Part shown: positions 42,126 to 49,994 of the stretch, in pieces
Layout: each line of letters opens with the position of its first letter
Position numbering within the stretch: the stretch's first letter is position 1
Assembly (NCBI GenBank): GCA_050744325.1
Contig: JBOGHK010000027.1
Span: 1-64,000, forward strand
Source of the DNA: DASXTK01 sp050744325
Lineage (GTDB): Bacteria; Actinomycetota; Acidimicrobiia; Acidimicrobiales; VFJN01
DNA length: 64,000 nucleotides
Direction of reading: 5' to 3'
The notes under the pieces: generated by a model
The model's database searches: none
Told to the model about the DNA's origin: nothing
What the model saw: the letters and a program-made list of their open reading frames with translations, nothing else
Made by a program: the position numbers and the translations under genes

Positions 42126-42145
42126 AGCCCCACCGGCGCGGGGCT
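42126..42145 (-). terminator. Hairpin after the ornithine-cyclodeaminase-like gene
   Basis: AGCCCC (42126-42131) and GGGGCT (42140-42145) pair around ACCGGCGC just past the stop of the minus-strand operon. Confidence 0.5.
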
Positions 42146-42148
42146 GGA

Positions 42149-43078
42149 CTAGGTCGGGGGGCTGAGGGCGGCGACGGCGGCGGCGACGTCCATGCTGGCG
42201 ATCCCCACCGACTTGAACACCGTGGGGGTGTCCGGTGGGGGAGTGACCCGTCCCGCGAGGAGGTCGCCCATCTCGGCGTCGGGCGACCGCCCCGCCTGGA
42301 GCAGGTCGCCGGCCTCCTGCGCTGCAGCCGCCCGGTCCTCGACGACGACCCAGCTGGCGTGCAGCAGCCCGGGCGGCAGCTCGGCCATCGCGGGGGTGTA
42401 CGCGCCGACGGCGTTGACGTGCACGGTGGGCCGAGCAGCAGATGCGGCGAACAGCGGGCTGGTGGCTGGAGTCGCCGTGGTCACCACGTCGGCCTCGGCC
42501 ACGGCGGCGTCCGGCGAGTCGGCGACTTCGGCGCGGATGCGGGTCGCGGCACCGGCACCGGGCGGTTGGCCCCCGGCGGCTGCCCCGAGGCGCCCGGCCG
42601 CGGCCGACGAGGCGAGCCGGTCCGCGAGTGCCTCGGCGCGCGCCCGGGTGCGGCTCCACACCAGGACCCGGTCGATGGGGCGTACGGAGCAGACCGCGTC
42701 GACCTGGTCCGACGCCATCGCCCCCGCCCCCAGCATGGCCAGGGTGCGGGCATCGGGCCGGGCCAGCAGCGCCGTCGCCAGGCCCGCCCCGGCGCCCGTG
42801 CGGATGGCGGTCAACGTCGTGCCGTCGACGACGCCCAACGGCGAGCCGTCCGGACCGAAGACCGCGACCAGGCCGACGGGGTTGCCGGGCACCGTCGAGA
42901 CCACCTTGATCCCGGTGTGCGATCCGGCGCGGCCGGGCATGAACAGCGACACGCCCAGCGCCAGACGCTGCGGCACCTCCCGGTCGTCGCCATACGCGAG
43001 ACGCATCGCCTCGATCGCGGTGGCCATCGGCAGCCGCTCGCGCAGCTCCTCGGCGTCCAGGTAGGTCAGTGCGTGCAT
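42149..43078 (-). CDS. Ornithine cyclodeaminase / mu-crystallin family protein
   Basis: A 309-residue NAD(P)-binding enzyme from ATG 43078. The family pattern is clear: GVSLFMPG, GIKVVSTVPGNP, VDGTTLTAIRTGAGAGLATALLA split over two segments, the nucleotide fold AMLGAGAMA, and VHVNAVGAYTPAMAELP. Members deaminate ornithine, or reduce imines and alanine-type keto acids. It lies four bases after the flavoenzyme gene, so the two may oxidise and reduce the same amine or imine. The substrate is unknown. Confidence 0.85.
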   Translation of the reverse strand: MHALTYLDAEELRERLPMATAIEAMRLAYGDDREVPQRLALGVSLFMPGRAGSHTGIKVVSTVPGNPVGLVAVFGPDGSPLGVVDGTTLTAIRTGAGAGLATALLARPDARTLAMLGAGAMASDQVDAVCSVRPIDRVLVWSRTRARAEALADRLASSAAAGRLGAAAGGQPPGAGAATRIRAEVADSPDAAVAEADVVTTATPATSPLFAASAARPTVHVNAVGAYTPAMAELPPGLLHASWVVVEDRAAAAQEAGDLLQAGRSPDAEMGDLLAGRVTPPPDTPTVFKSVGIASMDVAAAVAALSPPT

Positions 43079-43082
43079 CCGC

Positions 43083-44204
43083 TCACACCACGTTCGTCTC
43101 CGCACGCGGCGCGTGGTCCGCGAAGCGGTCGACGGAGAGCGGGCCGAGGTCGATGACCGGCGTGCGGCCCAGCACCAGGTCGGCGAGGTAGCTGCCCACG
43201 ACCGGCCCTTGCTGGAAGCCGTGGCCCGAGAACCCCGTGGCGTACAGGAACCCTTGCGGCGACGAGGCGGCGCCGACGATGGCGTTGTGGTCCGGGCTCA
43301 TCTCGTAGTTGCCGGACCAGCCGGGCCGGATCGACAGGTCGGCGAAGGCCGGCACCCGTCCCAAGGCCACGGGGGCCAGCTCGTCGAGCGTCGCCCACGG
43401 GCCACCGACCAGCAGGCCCGGCCGCTCGCGGTGGAAGTACAGGGTGGTGGCGAAGTCGATGGTCAACGGGATCTCGGCGGGCAGGTCGTCGCCCTGGGCG
43501 GTCAGGTAGACGTAGCGGCGCTCGGCACGTACCGGCAGGTCCACCCCGGCCGTCGCGGCGACAGCGGGCGACCAGATGCCGGCGGCGCAGATCACGCTGG
43601 CGGTCGTGATGCGGCCCCGCGTCGTCTCGACGGCGACCACGCGGTCGGACTCCACGACGACCGCGGTGGCCGCGGTGCCCTGCAGGATCCGTGCCCCGAG
43701 CTGACGGGCCGCGCTCGCGTAGCCGGCGACGACCGCGCCCGGGTCGGCGGTGCCGTCGATCGAGCAGAACGTCGCTGCGGCCAGGTCGTCGACCCGGAGC
43801 TGCGGCACCATCGTGGCGGCCTCGGCGGGGGTGATCAGCTGGCTCGGCACCCCCAGCGACCGCTGCAGCGCAACGGACGCCTCGAACGTGGGCACCGCAT
43901 CGGCCTGCAGCAGGAACAGGTAGCCGGACTGGTGGAACCCGATGTCAGCGCCGATCTCGTCCTCGAACCGCGAGAACCGGGCGATCGACTCCAGCGCGAT
44001 GCGGATGTTCAGCTCGTCGGAGAACTGGGCCCGGACCCCGCCCGCTGCGGCCCCGGTCGAGCCCGAGCCGAGCGTGTCCCGCTCGAGCAGGACCACGTCG
44101 CGACAGCCCCCGACGGCGAGGTGGTAGAGCGCGCTGGTCCCGACGATGCCGCCCCCGACCACCACGACGTCGGCGGTCCCGGGCAGCTCGGCGACGACGA
44201 TCAG
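43083..44204 (-). CDS. DAO-type FAD-dependent oxidoreductase
   Basis: About 373 residues of the D-amino-acid-oxidase/sarcosine-oxidase-beta family. It has the dinucleotide motif DVVVVGGGIVGTS, ERDTLGSGSTGAAAGGVR, SGYLFLL, AAGIWSP and the C-terminal YATGFSGHGFQQGPVVG. It should oxidise a secondary or D-amino acid. No ATG or upstream GTG exists in frame: the frame opens at CTG 44204, right on GGAGGAGG of the AI-2E gene end, or at GTG 44165 inside the FAD motif. A non-canonical start coupled to the AI-2E stop is likely. Confidence 0.82.
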   Translation of the reverse strand: MIVVAELPGTADVVVVGGGIVGTSALYHLAVGGCRDVVLLERDTLGSGSTGAAAGGVRAQFSDELNIRIALESIARFSRFEDEIGADIGFHQSGYLFLLQADAVPTFEASVALQRSLGVPSQLITPAEAATMVPQLRVDDLAAATFCSIDGTADPGAVVAGYASAARQLGARILQGTAATAVVVESDRVVAVETTRGRITTASVICAAGIWSPAVAATAGVDLPVRAERRYVYLTAQGDDLPAEIPLTIDFATTLYFHRERPGLLVGGPWATLDELAPVALGRVPAFADLSIRPGWSGNYEMSPDHNAIVGAASSPQGFLYATGFSGHGFQQGPVVGSYLADLVLGRTPVIDLGPLSVDRFADHAPRAETNVV

Positions 44205-45286
44205 GCCTCCTCCAGCGCGGGGATATCGCCGGGGGTGTCGCCAAGGGTCTCGCCGGCGGCGTCGCGGGCCTCGGCGACGACGTTGAGGATCACGGCGGTG
44301 AGCGGCACGGCGAAGATCGCACCCGCCGGCCCCATCAACGCAGCGCCCGAGGTGATCGCGAACAGCACGACCAGCGGGTGCAACGACAGCGCCCGCCCGT
44401 AGATCACCGGTGCGAGCAGGTCGTTGTCGAGCTGCTGAACGACGATCGCGACCACGCCGACGGCGATGGCCGCACCGACACCGCCAGTCACCAGCGTGAC
44501 CAGCACCGCCACCAGACCGGCCACGATGGCCCCGACGAAGGGGACGAACGCGGCGAAGAAGGTGAGCACGGCGACGGGCACGGGCAACTCGCCGCCGGCG
44601 ATCCACACGGCCAGCCCGATGATCGTGCCTTCGACCACCCCGAGGAAGGCGGCGCCCCGGAGGTAGCCACCGAGCGTGTTCCAGGCCCGCCGGCAGAGCC
44701 GAGCGAGCAGCGGTCGCCGGTCGGCGGGGAACAGCGACACCGTCCAGCGGCCGAAGCGATCGCCGTCCTTGAGCATGAAGAACGAGGTGATGATCGCCAG
44801 CACCAACGCGGTGATCACCTCGAACACCACCATCGTCGTGTCGACCAGCGAGGTGCCCGACTCGGAGAAGGCCTCGTCGATGCGGTCGTTGGCCTCGTCG
44901 CGGAAGTCCTCGACGTCCTGGCGCGACACGTCGAAGGGGCTGTCCTCGACCAACCAGTCCTCGAGGTCGTCGTTCGCCTCCTCGATGGTCGGCCCGAGGT
45001 CCTCGAACTCGGAGGCGATCGCGGGCACCAGCGCTGCGAGGATTCCGCCCGCGAGCAACCCGAAGCCCAACATCACACAGATCGCCGCCAGCCCGGGGCG
45101 CCAACCGCGGCGCTTCAACCAGGTGGCCACCGGTTCGAGCGCCCGCGAGAACAACACGGCCACACCGAGGGCCAGCATCACCACCCAGAGCTTGGCCAGC
45201 AGCCACAGCACGGCGACGACCACCAGGCCGATGCCGATGAGGCGCCACGCGTACGCGCCGAGACGATCGATCAGGGGATGGACCAC
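44201..45286 (-). CDS. AI-2E-family membrane transporter
   Basis: A 361-residue permease of the AI-2E (PerM/TqsA) family with about seven hydrophobic segments and the usual extended middle soluble region (FEDLGPTIEEANDDLEDWL...). Late motifs FVPFVGAIVAGLVAVLVTL and LAPVIYGRALSLHPLVVLFA are typical. Members export signalling compounds or act as Na+/H+ exchangers. GTG 45286 is the start. It lies 56 bases after livM on the same strand and may be in the same transcript. Confidence 0.87.
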   Translation of the reverse strand: MVHPLIDRLGAYAWRLIGIGLVVVAVLWLLAKLWVVMLALGVAVLFSRALEPVATWLKRRGWRPGLAAICVMLGFGLLAGGILAALVPAIASEFEDLGPTIEEANDDLEDWLVEDSPFDVSRQDVEDFRDEANDRIDEAFSESGTSLVDTTMVVFEVITALVLAIITSFFMLKDGDRFGRWTVSLFPADRRPLLARLCRRAWNTLGGYLRGAAFLGVVEGTIIGLAVWIAGGELPVPVAVLTFFAAFVPFVGAIVAGLVAVLVTLVTGGVGAAIAVGVVAIVVQQLDNDLLAPVIYGRALSLHPLVVLFAITSGAALMGPAGAIFAVPLTAVILNVVAEARDAAGETLGDTPGDIPALEEA

Positions 45287-45342
45287 GCGGCGAGGATCCT
45301 AGGGCGATGGTTCCCCAGACGTCTGCCAGCGCCGCTCGGGCG

Positions 45343-46335
45343 TCATGAGTCGCCGGGCGGAGGGCGGAACCTTCGGATGAGCGAGAGCAACGTCGGGACG
45401 ACGCCGCGCGGCAACAGCAGGAACAGGACCACGATGACGGCGCCGTAGATGATCAGCCGGTACTCGTTGTACTCGACGAGCCACTCGTCGAGGATCGTCA
45501 AGGCCGCGGCACCGATCACCGGCCCGAGCAGGCTGCCGATGCCACCGAACGCCAGCATCACGAGTACCCGGACGTCGACCTCGCCGAAGGCGAAGGTCGT
45601 CGGGCTGATGAACCCCTCGCTGTGCGCGTACAGCGCGCCGGCGAGGCCGATCATCGCGGAGCCGAGCACGCCGGCCAGCACGCGATACCGCTTCACGTCG
45701 ATCCCGGTGAGCTCGGCCGCGACTTCGTCGTCGCGCAGGGCCCGGAACGCCCATCCGACCCGGGAGCGCTGGAGCGCCCGGTGCACCACGAGGTAGGCGA
45801 GCACCAGCGCCACGAACACGTAGTAGGGGGCGACCTGCTCGTCGAGCAGGGTGTCCGAGCCTGCGTCGATCACCAGGCCGGTCTCGCCGCGGGTCAGCTC
45901 CCGCTGCCCGAGCAGCAGGTTCTCGAAGGACAGCGAGAACGCCAGGGTCACGATCCCGGTGAAGATCACCCCCAGCGAGCGGCTCACCGCGACCCAGCTG
46001 AGGAAGCCGCCGACCGCGCCGGCGATGACGGTGGCGAGCACCATGGCGACGACCATCGGGATGCCGCTGCGGTCGCTCAGGATCGCCGATGCGTAGCCGC
46101 CGACGCCGGCCAGCGCGCCGACGCACAGGAACAGCTGGCCGGTACTGCCGAAGACCACGTTGAACCCGATCACGTACGCGGCGAACAGTGCCCCCACGAT
46201 GATCACCCCCATCATCGTGCGGGAGTCGCCGTAGCGCAGGGGCAGCAGCGCGGCCAGGGCCCCGGTCACGGCGATCGGCGCGTACGCGCGCAGCGTCGAT
46301 GTCGTGGCGCGGCCGACCGTCGCCGCCGGCCGCAT
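45343..46335 (-). CDS. livM: Branched-chain-type ABC transporter permease LivM
   Basis: A 330-residue permease with about nine or ten hydrophobic segments. Typical LivM sequences are GFNVVFGSTGQLFLCVGALA, the EAA-like loop RALRDDEVAAELTGIDVKRY and AFGGIGSLLGPVIGA. ATG 46335 shares one base with the livH stop (TGATG). The transporter's position beside benzoate and protocatechuate genes, and a shared operator before livJ, suggest it imports an aromatic acid rather than leucine. Confidence 0.9.
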   Translation of the reverse strand: MRPAATVGRATTSTLRAYAPIAVTGALAALLPLRYGDSRTMMGVIIVGALFAAYVIGFNVVFGSTGQLFLCVGALAGVGGYASAILSDRSGIPMVVAMVLATVIAGAVGGFLSWVAVSRSLGVIFTGIVTLAFSLSFENLLLGQRELTRGETGLVIDAGSDTLLDEQVAPYYVFVALVLAYLVVHRALQRSRVGWAFRALRDDEVAAELTGIDVKRYRVLAGVLGSAMIGLAGALYAHSEGFISPTTFAFGEVDVRVLVMLAFGGIGSLLGPVIGAAALTILDEWLVEYNEYRLIIYGAVIVVLFLLLPRGVVPTLLSLIRRFRPPPGDS

Positions 46336-47195
46336 CACTCCCGTCCCATGCCGAGCAGGCCGGACGGGCGCAGCACGATCGTCACCGCGGCCGCACCCAG
46401 CAGCACGATCGTCGTGACGTACGAACCGATGTAGTAGGCGCTCACGGTGTTCACGATCCCGAGCAGCACCCCGGCGAGGAACGCACCCGAGACGCTGCCG
46501 AGCCCGCCGACCACCGCCACGATCAGCGCCAGGATCGTGAGGTTGATCCCGGCGTCGACCGTCACCGGCGAGGTCATCGAGCGGGTCGTCGCGACCAGGG
46601 CCGCCAGCACACCGCTCGCGGTCAGGACCAGTGCTCGGACGGTCGCAGGGCGGATACCGCACAGCTGGGCGCCTTCCTCGTCCTGGATGACCGACCGCAC
46701 GGCCTTGCCCAACGTGGTGAACCGGAAGAACACCACCAGCACCATGCCCGTCGCGATGGCGATCGCCGATGCGAGCAGTGAGCCCGTGCGCATCCGGACG
46801 CCGAGGATGTCGACGGGGTCACCGCCGATGCGCAGGCTCAACGCCTCGATCGGGTACCGCCACACCAGCACGCCGTCGATGACGAAGGCGACGCCGAGCA
46901 TCAACAGCAGCCCGAGCAGCACGCGGGACTCGCCCCGCCGCCGGTACACGGGCCGCAGCAACGTGAGGTCGAGGAGCAGGGCCAGGGCGCCGGCGGCGAG
47001 AAGCCCGGTGACCACGGCCAACAGGGCGGGCGCGCCGTCGTCTATCCGCAGCGCCGCCACGATGGCGCCGAGCACCGCAAGCTGGCCGTGGGCCAGGTTG
47101 AGCACGCCGCCGAGGCCGTACACGAGGGTCAAACCGACACCGAGCAGGCCGAACTGCAGGCCGAGGACGACGCCGTCGAAGACGACCGCCTTCAT
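46335..47195 (-). CDS. livH: Branched-chain-type ABC transporter permease LivH
   Basis: A 286-residue permease starting MKAVVFDGVVLGLQFGLLGV, with the LivH pattern GLTLVYGLGGVLNLAHGQLA near residue 20 and AVVGGLGSVSGAFLAGVLLG near 240. ATG 47195 overlaps the livF stop (ATGA). It forms the membrane pore with LivM. Confidence 0.9.
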   Translation of the reverse strand: MKAVVFDGVVLGLQFGLLGVGLTLVYGLGGVLNLAHGQLAVLGAIVAALRIDDGAPALLAVVTGLLAAGALALLLDLTLLRPVYRRRGESRVLLGLLLMLGVAFVIDGVLVWRYPIEALSLRIGGDPVDILGVRMRTGSLLASAIAIATGMVLVVFFRFTTLGKAVRSVIQDEEGAQLCGIRPATVRALVLTASGVLAALVATTRSMTSPVTVDAGINLTILALIVAVVGGLGSVSGAFLAGVLLGIVNTVSAYYIGSYVTTIVLLGAAAVTIVLRPSGLLGMGRE

Positions 47196-47947
47196 GCCAC
47201 ACCCAGGTAGGACCGCTGCACGTCCGGGTTCTCCGCAAGCTCGGCCGACGTGCCGTCGAGCTGGATGCAGCCGTCCTCCAGGACGTAGCCCCGGTCGGCG
47301 AGTTGCAGCGCCAGCGGCACCTGCTGCTCGGCGACGACGATCGTCAGCCCGTGGTCGCGGAGCGCGGCCAGCGCGGCGTAGGCCTCCGCGGCGAGCTTGG
47401 GTGCGAGGCCGGTCGTCGGCTCGTCGAGCAGCAGCACGCGGGGGTTCGCCATCAAGGCCCGGCCGACCGTGAGCATCTGCTGCTCGCCGCCGCTGAGGGT
47501 GCCCGCCTGCTGGCGGTGCCGTTCGGCGAGGCGGGGGAACAGATCGAGCACCAGCTCACGGCGCTCGCGTCGCGGTCGCTTCGGGTAGGCGCCGAGGTCG
47601 AGGTTCTCATTCACCGACATGGTCGGGAACAGGTGGCGATCGGCGGGCACGTACGCGAGGCCGCGCCGGGCGATGGCGTAGGGGCGGCGCCCGCTGATCG
47701 TCCTGCCGTCGAAGGTGACCGTGCCCCGCGATGCGCGCAGCAGGCCGCACACGGCGCGGAACAGTGTCGTCTTCCCGGCGCCGTTCGAGCCGATCATCGC
47801 GACGACCTCGCGCTCGGCGACCGAGAAGGACACGCTGCGGACGACGTTCTCGCCGAGGTAGCCGGCGAAGAGGCTCGCGACGTCGAGCAGCGCCGGCTTG
47901 ACCTCGCCCTCCGGATCCGCCTGGGGATCGGACGTCGCCTCGGCCAT
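47192..47947 (-). CDS. livF: Branched-chain-type ABC transporter ATPase LivF
   Basis: A 251-residue ATPase with Walker A GSNGAGKTT, signature LSGGEQQMLTVGRAL, Walker B LLLDEPTTGLAPKL and H-loop switch after VVAEQQ (the LivF-type Q/E-Q-Q). ATG 47947 overlaps the livG stop by one base; GTG 47950 adds one residue. An N-terminal acidic tail of about 18 residues is slightly longer than usual. Confidence 0.9.
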   Translation of the reverse strand: MAEATSDPQADPEGEVKPALLDVASLFAGYLGENVVRSVSFSVAEREVVAMIGSNGAGKTTLFRAVCGLLRASRGTVTFDGRTISGRRPYAIARRGLAYVPADRHLFPTMSVNENLDLGAYPKRPRRERRELVLDLFPRLAERHRQQAGTLSGGEQQMLTVGRALMANPRVLLLDEPTTGLAPKLAAEAYAALAALRDHGLTIVVAEQQVPLALQLADRGYVLEDGCIQLDGTSAELAENPDVQRSYLGVA

Positions 47948-48687
47948 CACGGCACCGCCTCGGCGGCGCCGAGGTACGCCGTGACGACTTCGGGATGACG
48001 CATCGCGACCTCCGGTGTGCCGTCGACGAGGACCTGGCCGAAGTTCAACACCACCACCCGCTCCGCGAGGCTCATCACGGCCTTCATCACGTGCTCGACC
48101 CAGATCACCGTCACTCCGAGCTGGTCGCGGGCGGTCCGGACGATGTCGATCGACGCCTGCAGCTCGGTGTCGTTGAGGCCGGCCATCACCTCGTCGAGCA
48201 GCAGCAGGCGGGGCTGCCCGGCGAGTGCTCGTGCCAGCTCGAGGAACCGTTGCTGGTGAAGGTTCAGGATGCCGACGTCACGGTCGGGACGCGCGTCCAA
48301 GCCGACGAATCCGAGGGCTTGGTCCGCACGGTCGAGCGCTTCGGCCTCGGTGACCGGCCCCCCGACCGAGCCGAACAGCGCGCCGAGCGCGACGTTCTCG
48401 CGGATGGTCATCCCCGCGAACACCCGCGGGGTCTGGAGCACCATCGAGATGCCGGTCTGGCGGACCCGGTGCGCGGGCCTCCGTGTGACGTCGACGCCCG
48501 CGAACCGGATCGTGCCTGCGGTCAGCGATTCCAGGCCGATGACCGTCCGCAGCAGGGTGGTCTTCCCCGCGCCATTGGGGCCGACGAGGGCCACGATCTC
48601 GCCCTCGTCGACATCCAACGACACCCCGTCGACGGCCGGGAGGCCCCCGAACCGCTTCTCCAGACCGACGAGCTCGAGGATCGGCAA
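47947..48687 (-). CDS. livG: Branched-chain-type ABC transporter ATPase LivG
   Basis: A 246-residue ATPase: LELVGLEKRFGGLPAVDGVS, Walker A GPNGAGKTT, VLQTPRVFAGMTIREN, signature HQQRFLELARAL and Walker B LLLLDEVMAGLN. The last has DEV instead of DEP and HQQRF in place of LSGGQ-like; the latter suggests a slightly divergent signature (normally GxQRxLExAR in LivG). The only upstream in-frame start is TTG 48687, twelve bases after the livJ stop; no ATG or GTG fits. Confidence 0.85.
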   Translation of the reverse strand: MPILELVGLEKRFGGLPAVDGVSLDVDEGEIVALVGPNGAGKTTLLRTVIGLESLTAGTIRFAGVDVTRRPAHRVRQTGISMVLQTPRVFAGMTIRENVALGALFGSVGGPVTEAEALDRADQALGFVGLDARPDRDVGILNLHQQRFLELARALAGQPRLLLLDEVMAGLNDTELQASIDIVRTARDQLGVTVIWVEHVMKAVMSLAERVVVLNFGQVLVDGTPEVAMRHPEVVTAYLGAAEAVP

Positions 48688-48698
48688 GGCTGTCGTGC

Positions 48699-49931
48699 CT
48701 AGGGCTCGTACGGTTCCAGCGGGTCGGGCAGGATGAGCGTCTCCGGGTACCACTCGCCGGCCTCGTTGACGCCCTCCGGCGCGGGGCCTTCGCCGACCAC
48801 CGTGAACAGCGGCTGGGCGGTCGCCAGCTCGCCCCACTCGGTCCAGCCCATCTCGAACGGGTAGGCGGGCAGGTCGAAGGTCTCGCCGTGCAGGTACTCG
48901 GCGATGTCGACCGGGTCGTCGCCGACCTCGCCGACGGCCTGCACCACCATCTGCACGATGCCGTAGCCGGCGACCGCGTCGTCCTCCATGAACGTGTTCT
49001 CGGACATCTCCAGGTAGCGCCGGGCGAGCTCCTGGTACTCGTCGCTCTCGAAGTCGGCGCAGTCGAAGTCGGCGTAGCGGTCGATCCCCGCGTCCGCGGC
49101 ACCGGACATGACCAGGGAGAACGGCGAGTAGGCACCGATGACCGGGACGTCGAAGCCGAGGTCGGCCGACTGCACGGTGATCGCGCCCGATCCGGACGGA
49201 TGCCCGGTCGCCACCAGGATGTCAGGCTCGAACGACTCCAGGTTGCGCAGGTAGGTCGTGAAGTCGGTCTCGGGGACCGGGGCCACCTCGACCTGGAGCT
49301 CCACGCCGTCGAGCGCCCCGAACTCCTCCTCCATCGCCCCCCGGATGGCCTGGCCCCAGGCGTAGTCGGCGATGATCGCGCCGACCCGGGTCAGGCCCTC
49401 CTCCTCGAGGTACTGCGCGATGGGGCCGGCCACCATCGGCGCCGCCGGCAGGCAGGTGCGGAACGTGTAGCGGCTGTCGGCGGTCAGGATCTCCTCGGAA
49501 CCCGCCTTGACCAGGAAGAGCGGCGTCTCGAGCTCTTCGGCGACGCGGGCCGTCGCGAGGCCGACGTCGCTGGAGATCACGCCACCGATCGCAACCGCGC
49601 CGTCCTCGACGAGGCGCTCGACGCCGCTCGTCCCCTCCTCGGGGTCCATCTGGTCGTCGACGACGGCCAGCTCGAGCGGTCGCCCATCGACGCCGCCGTC
49701 GGCGTTGATCTCGTCGACCGCCATCTGCATCCCGTCGCGGACCTGCAGGCCCCACGGTGCGAACGGCCCGTTGAGTGAGGTAAGCGCGCCGATCACGACC
49801 GGCTCGCCACCCGCTTCGCCGTTGTCTTCCTGTGCTGTGGCGTCGTCGTCGTCATCGTCGTCGCCGCAGGCAACGGCGAGGAGCGCCAGCACGGCCGCCA
49901 CCGCGATGACCTTCGTACGTCCCCTGGTCAT
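48699..49931 (-). CDS. Periplasmic-binding lipoprotein of a Liv-type transporter
   Basis: A 410-residue LivJ/amide-binding lipoprotein. The signal MTRGRTKVIAVAAVLALLAV leads to the lipobox VAC; the mature protein starts with an acidic linker, then VVIGALTSLNGPFAPWGLQV, MQMAVDEINADGGVDGR and PVPETDFTTYLRNLESFEPD. The fold accepts branched-chain or aromatic amino acids, urea or benzoate-type acids. An operator identical in type to those of the box and lig promoters lies about 40 bases upstream, so an aromatic-acid ligand is inferred. Confidence 0.87.
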   Translation of the reverse strand: MTRGRTKVIAVAAVLALLAVACGDDDDDDDATAQEDNGEAGGEPVVIGALTSLNGPFAPWGLQVRDGMQMAVDEINADGGVDGRPLELAVVDDQMDPEEGTSGVERLVEDGAVAIGGVISSDVGLATARVAEELETPLFLVKAGSEEILTADSRYTFRTCLPAAPMVAGPIAQYLEEEGLTRVGAIIADYAWGQAIRGAMEEEFGALDGVELQVEVAPVPETDFTTYLRNLESFEPDILVATGHPSGSGAITVQSADLGFDVPVIGAYSPFSLVMSGAADAGIDRYADFDCADFESDEYQELARRYLEMSENTFMEDDAVAGYGIVQMVVQAVGEVGDDPVDIAEYLHGETFDLPAYPFEMGWTEWGELATAQPLFTVVGEGPAPEGVNEAGEWYPETLILPDPLEPYEP

Positions 49932-49970
49932 GGCTGTCCCCCCTTGCTGAGAACCGGCGGCACCCTACAG

Positions 49971-49994
49971 GTTGTCATCAAAATTGTCAACAAT
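49971..49994. promoter_or_regulatory. Tandem GntR-type operator upstream of livJ
   Basis: GTTGTCATCAAA (49971-49982) is followed without a gap by the perfect palindrome ATTGTCAACAAT (49983-49994). It sits between the benzoate-CoA ligase stop and the binding-protein start. Confidence 0.65.

Noticed and set aside
44210..45248. N-terminal extension of the flavoenzyme frame through the AI-2E gene
   Set aside because: The extension reads as Arg/Gly-rich out-of-frame sequence overlapping a well-supported membrane protein.
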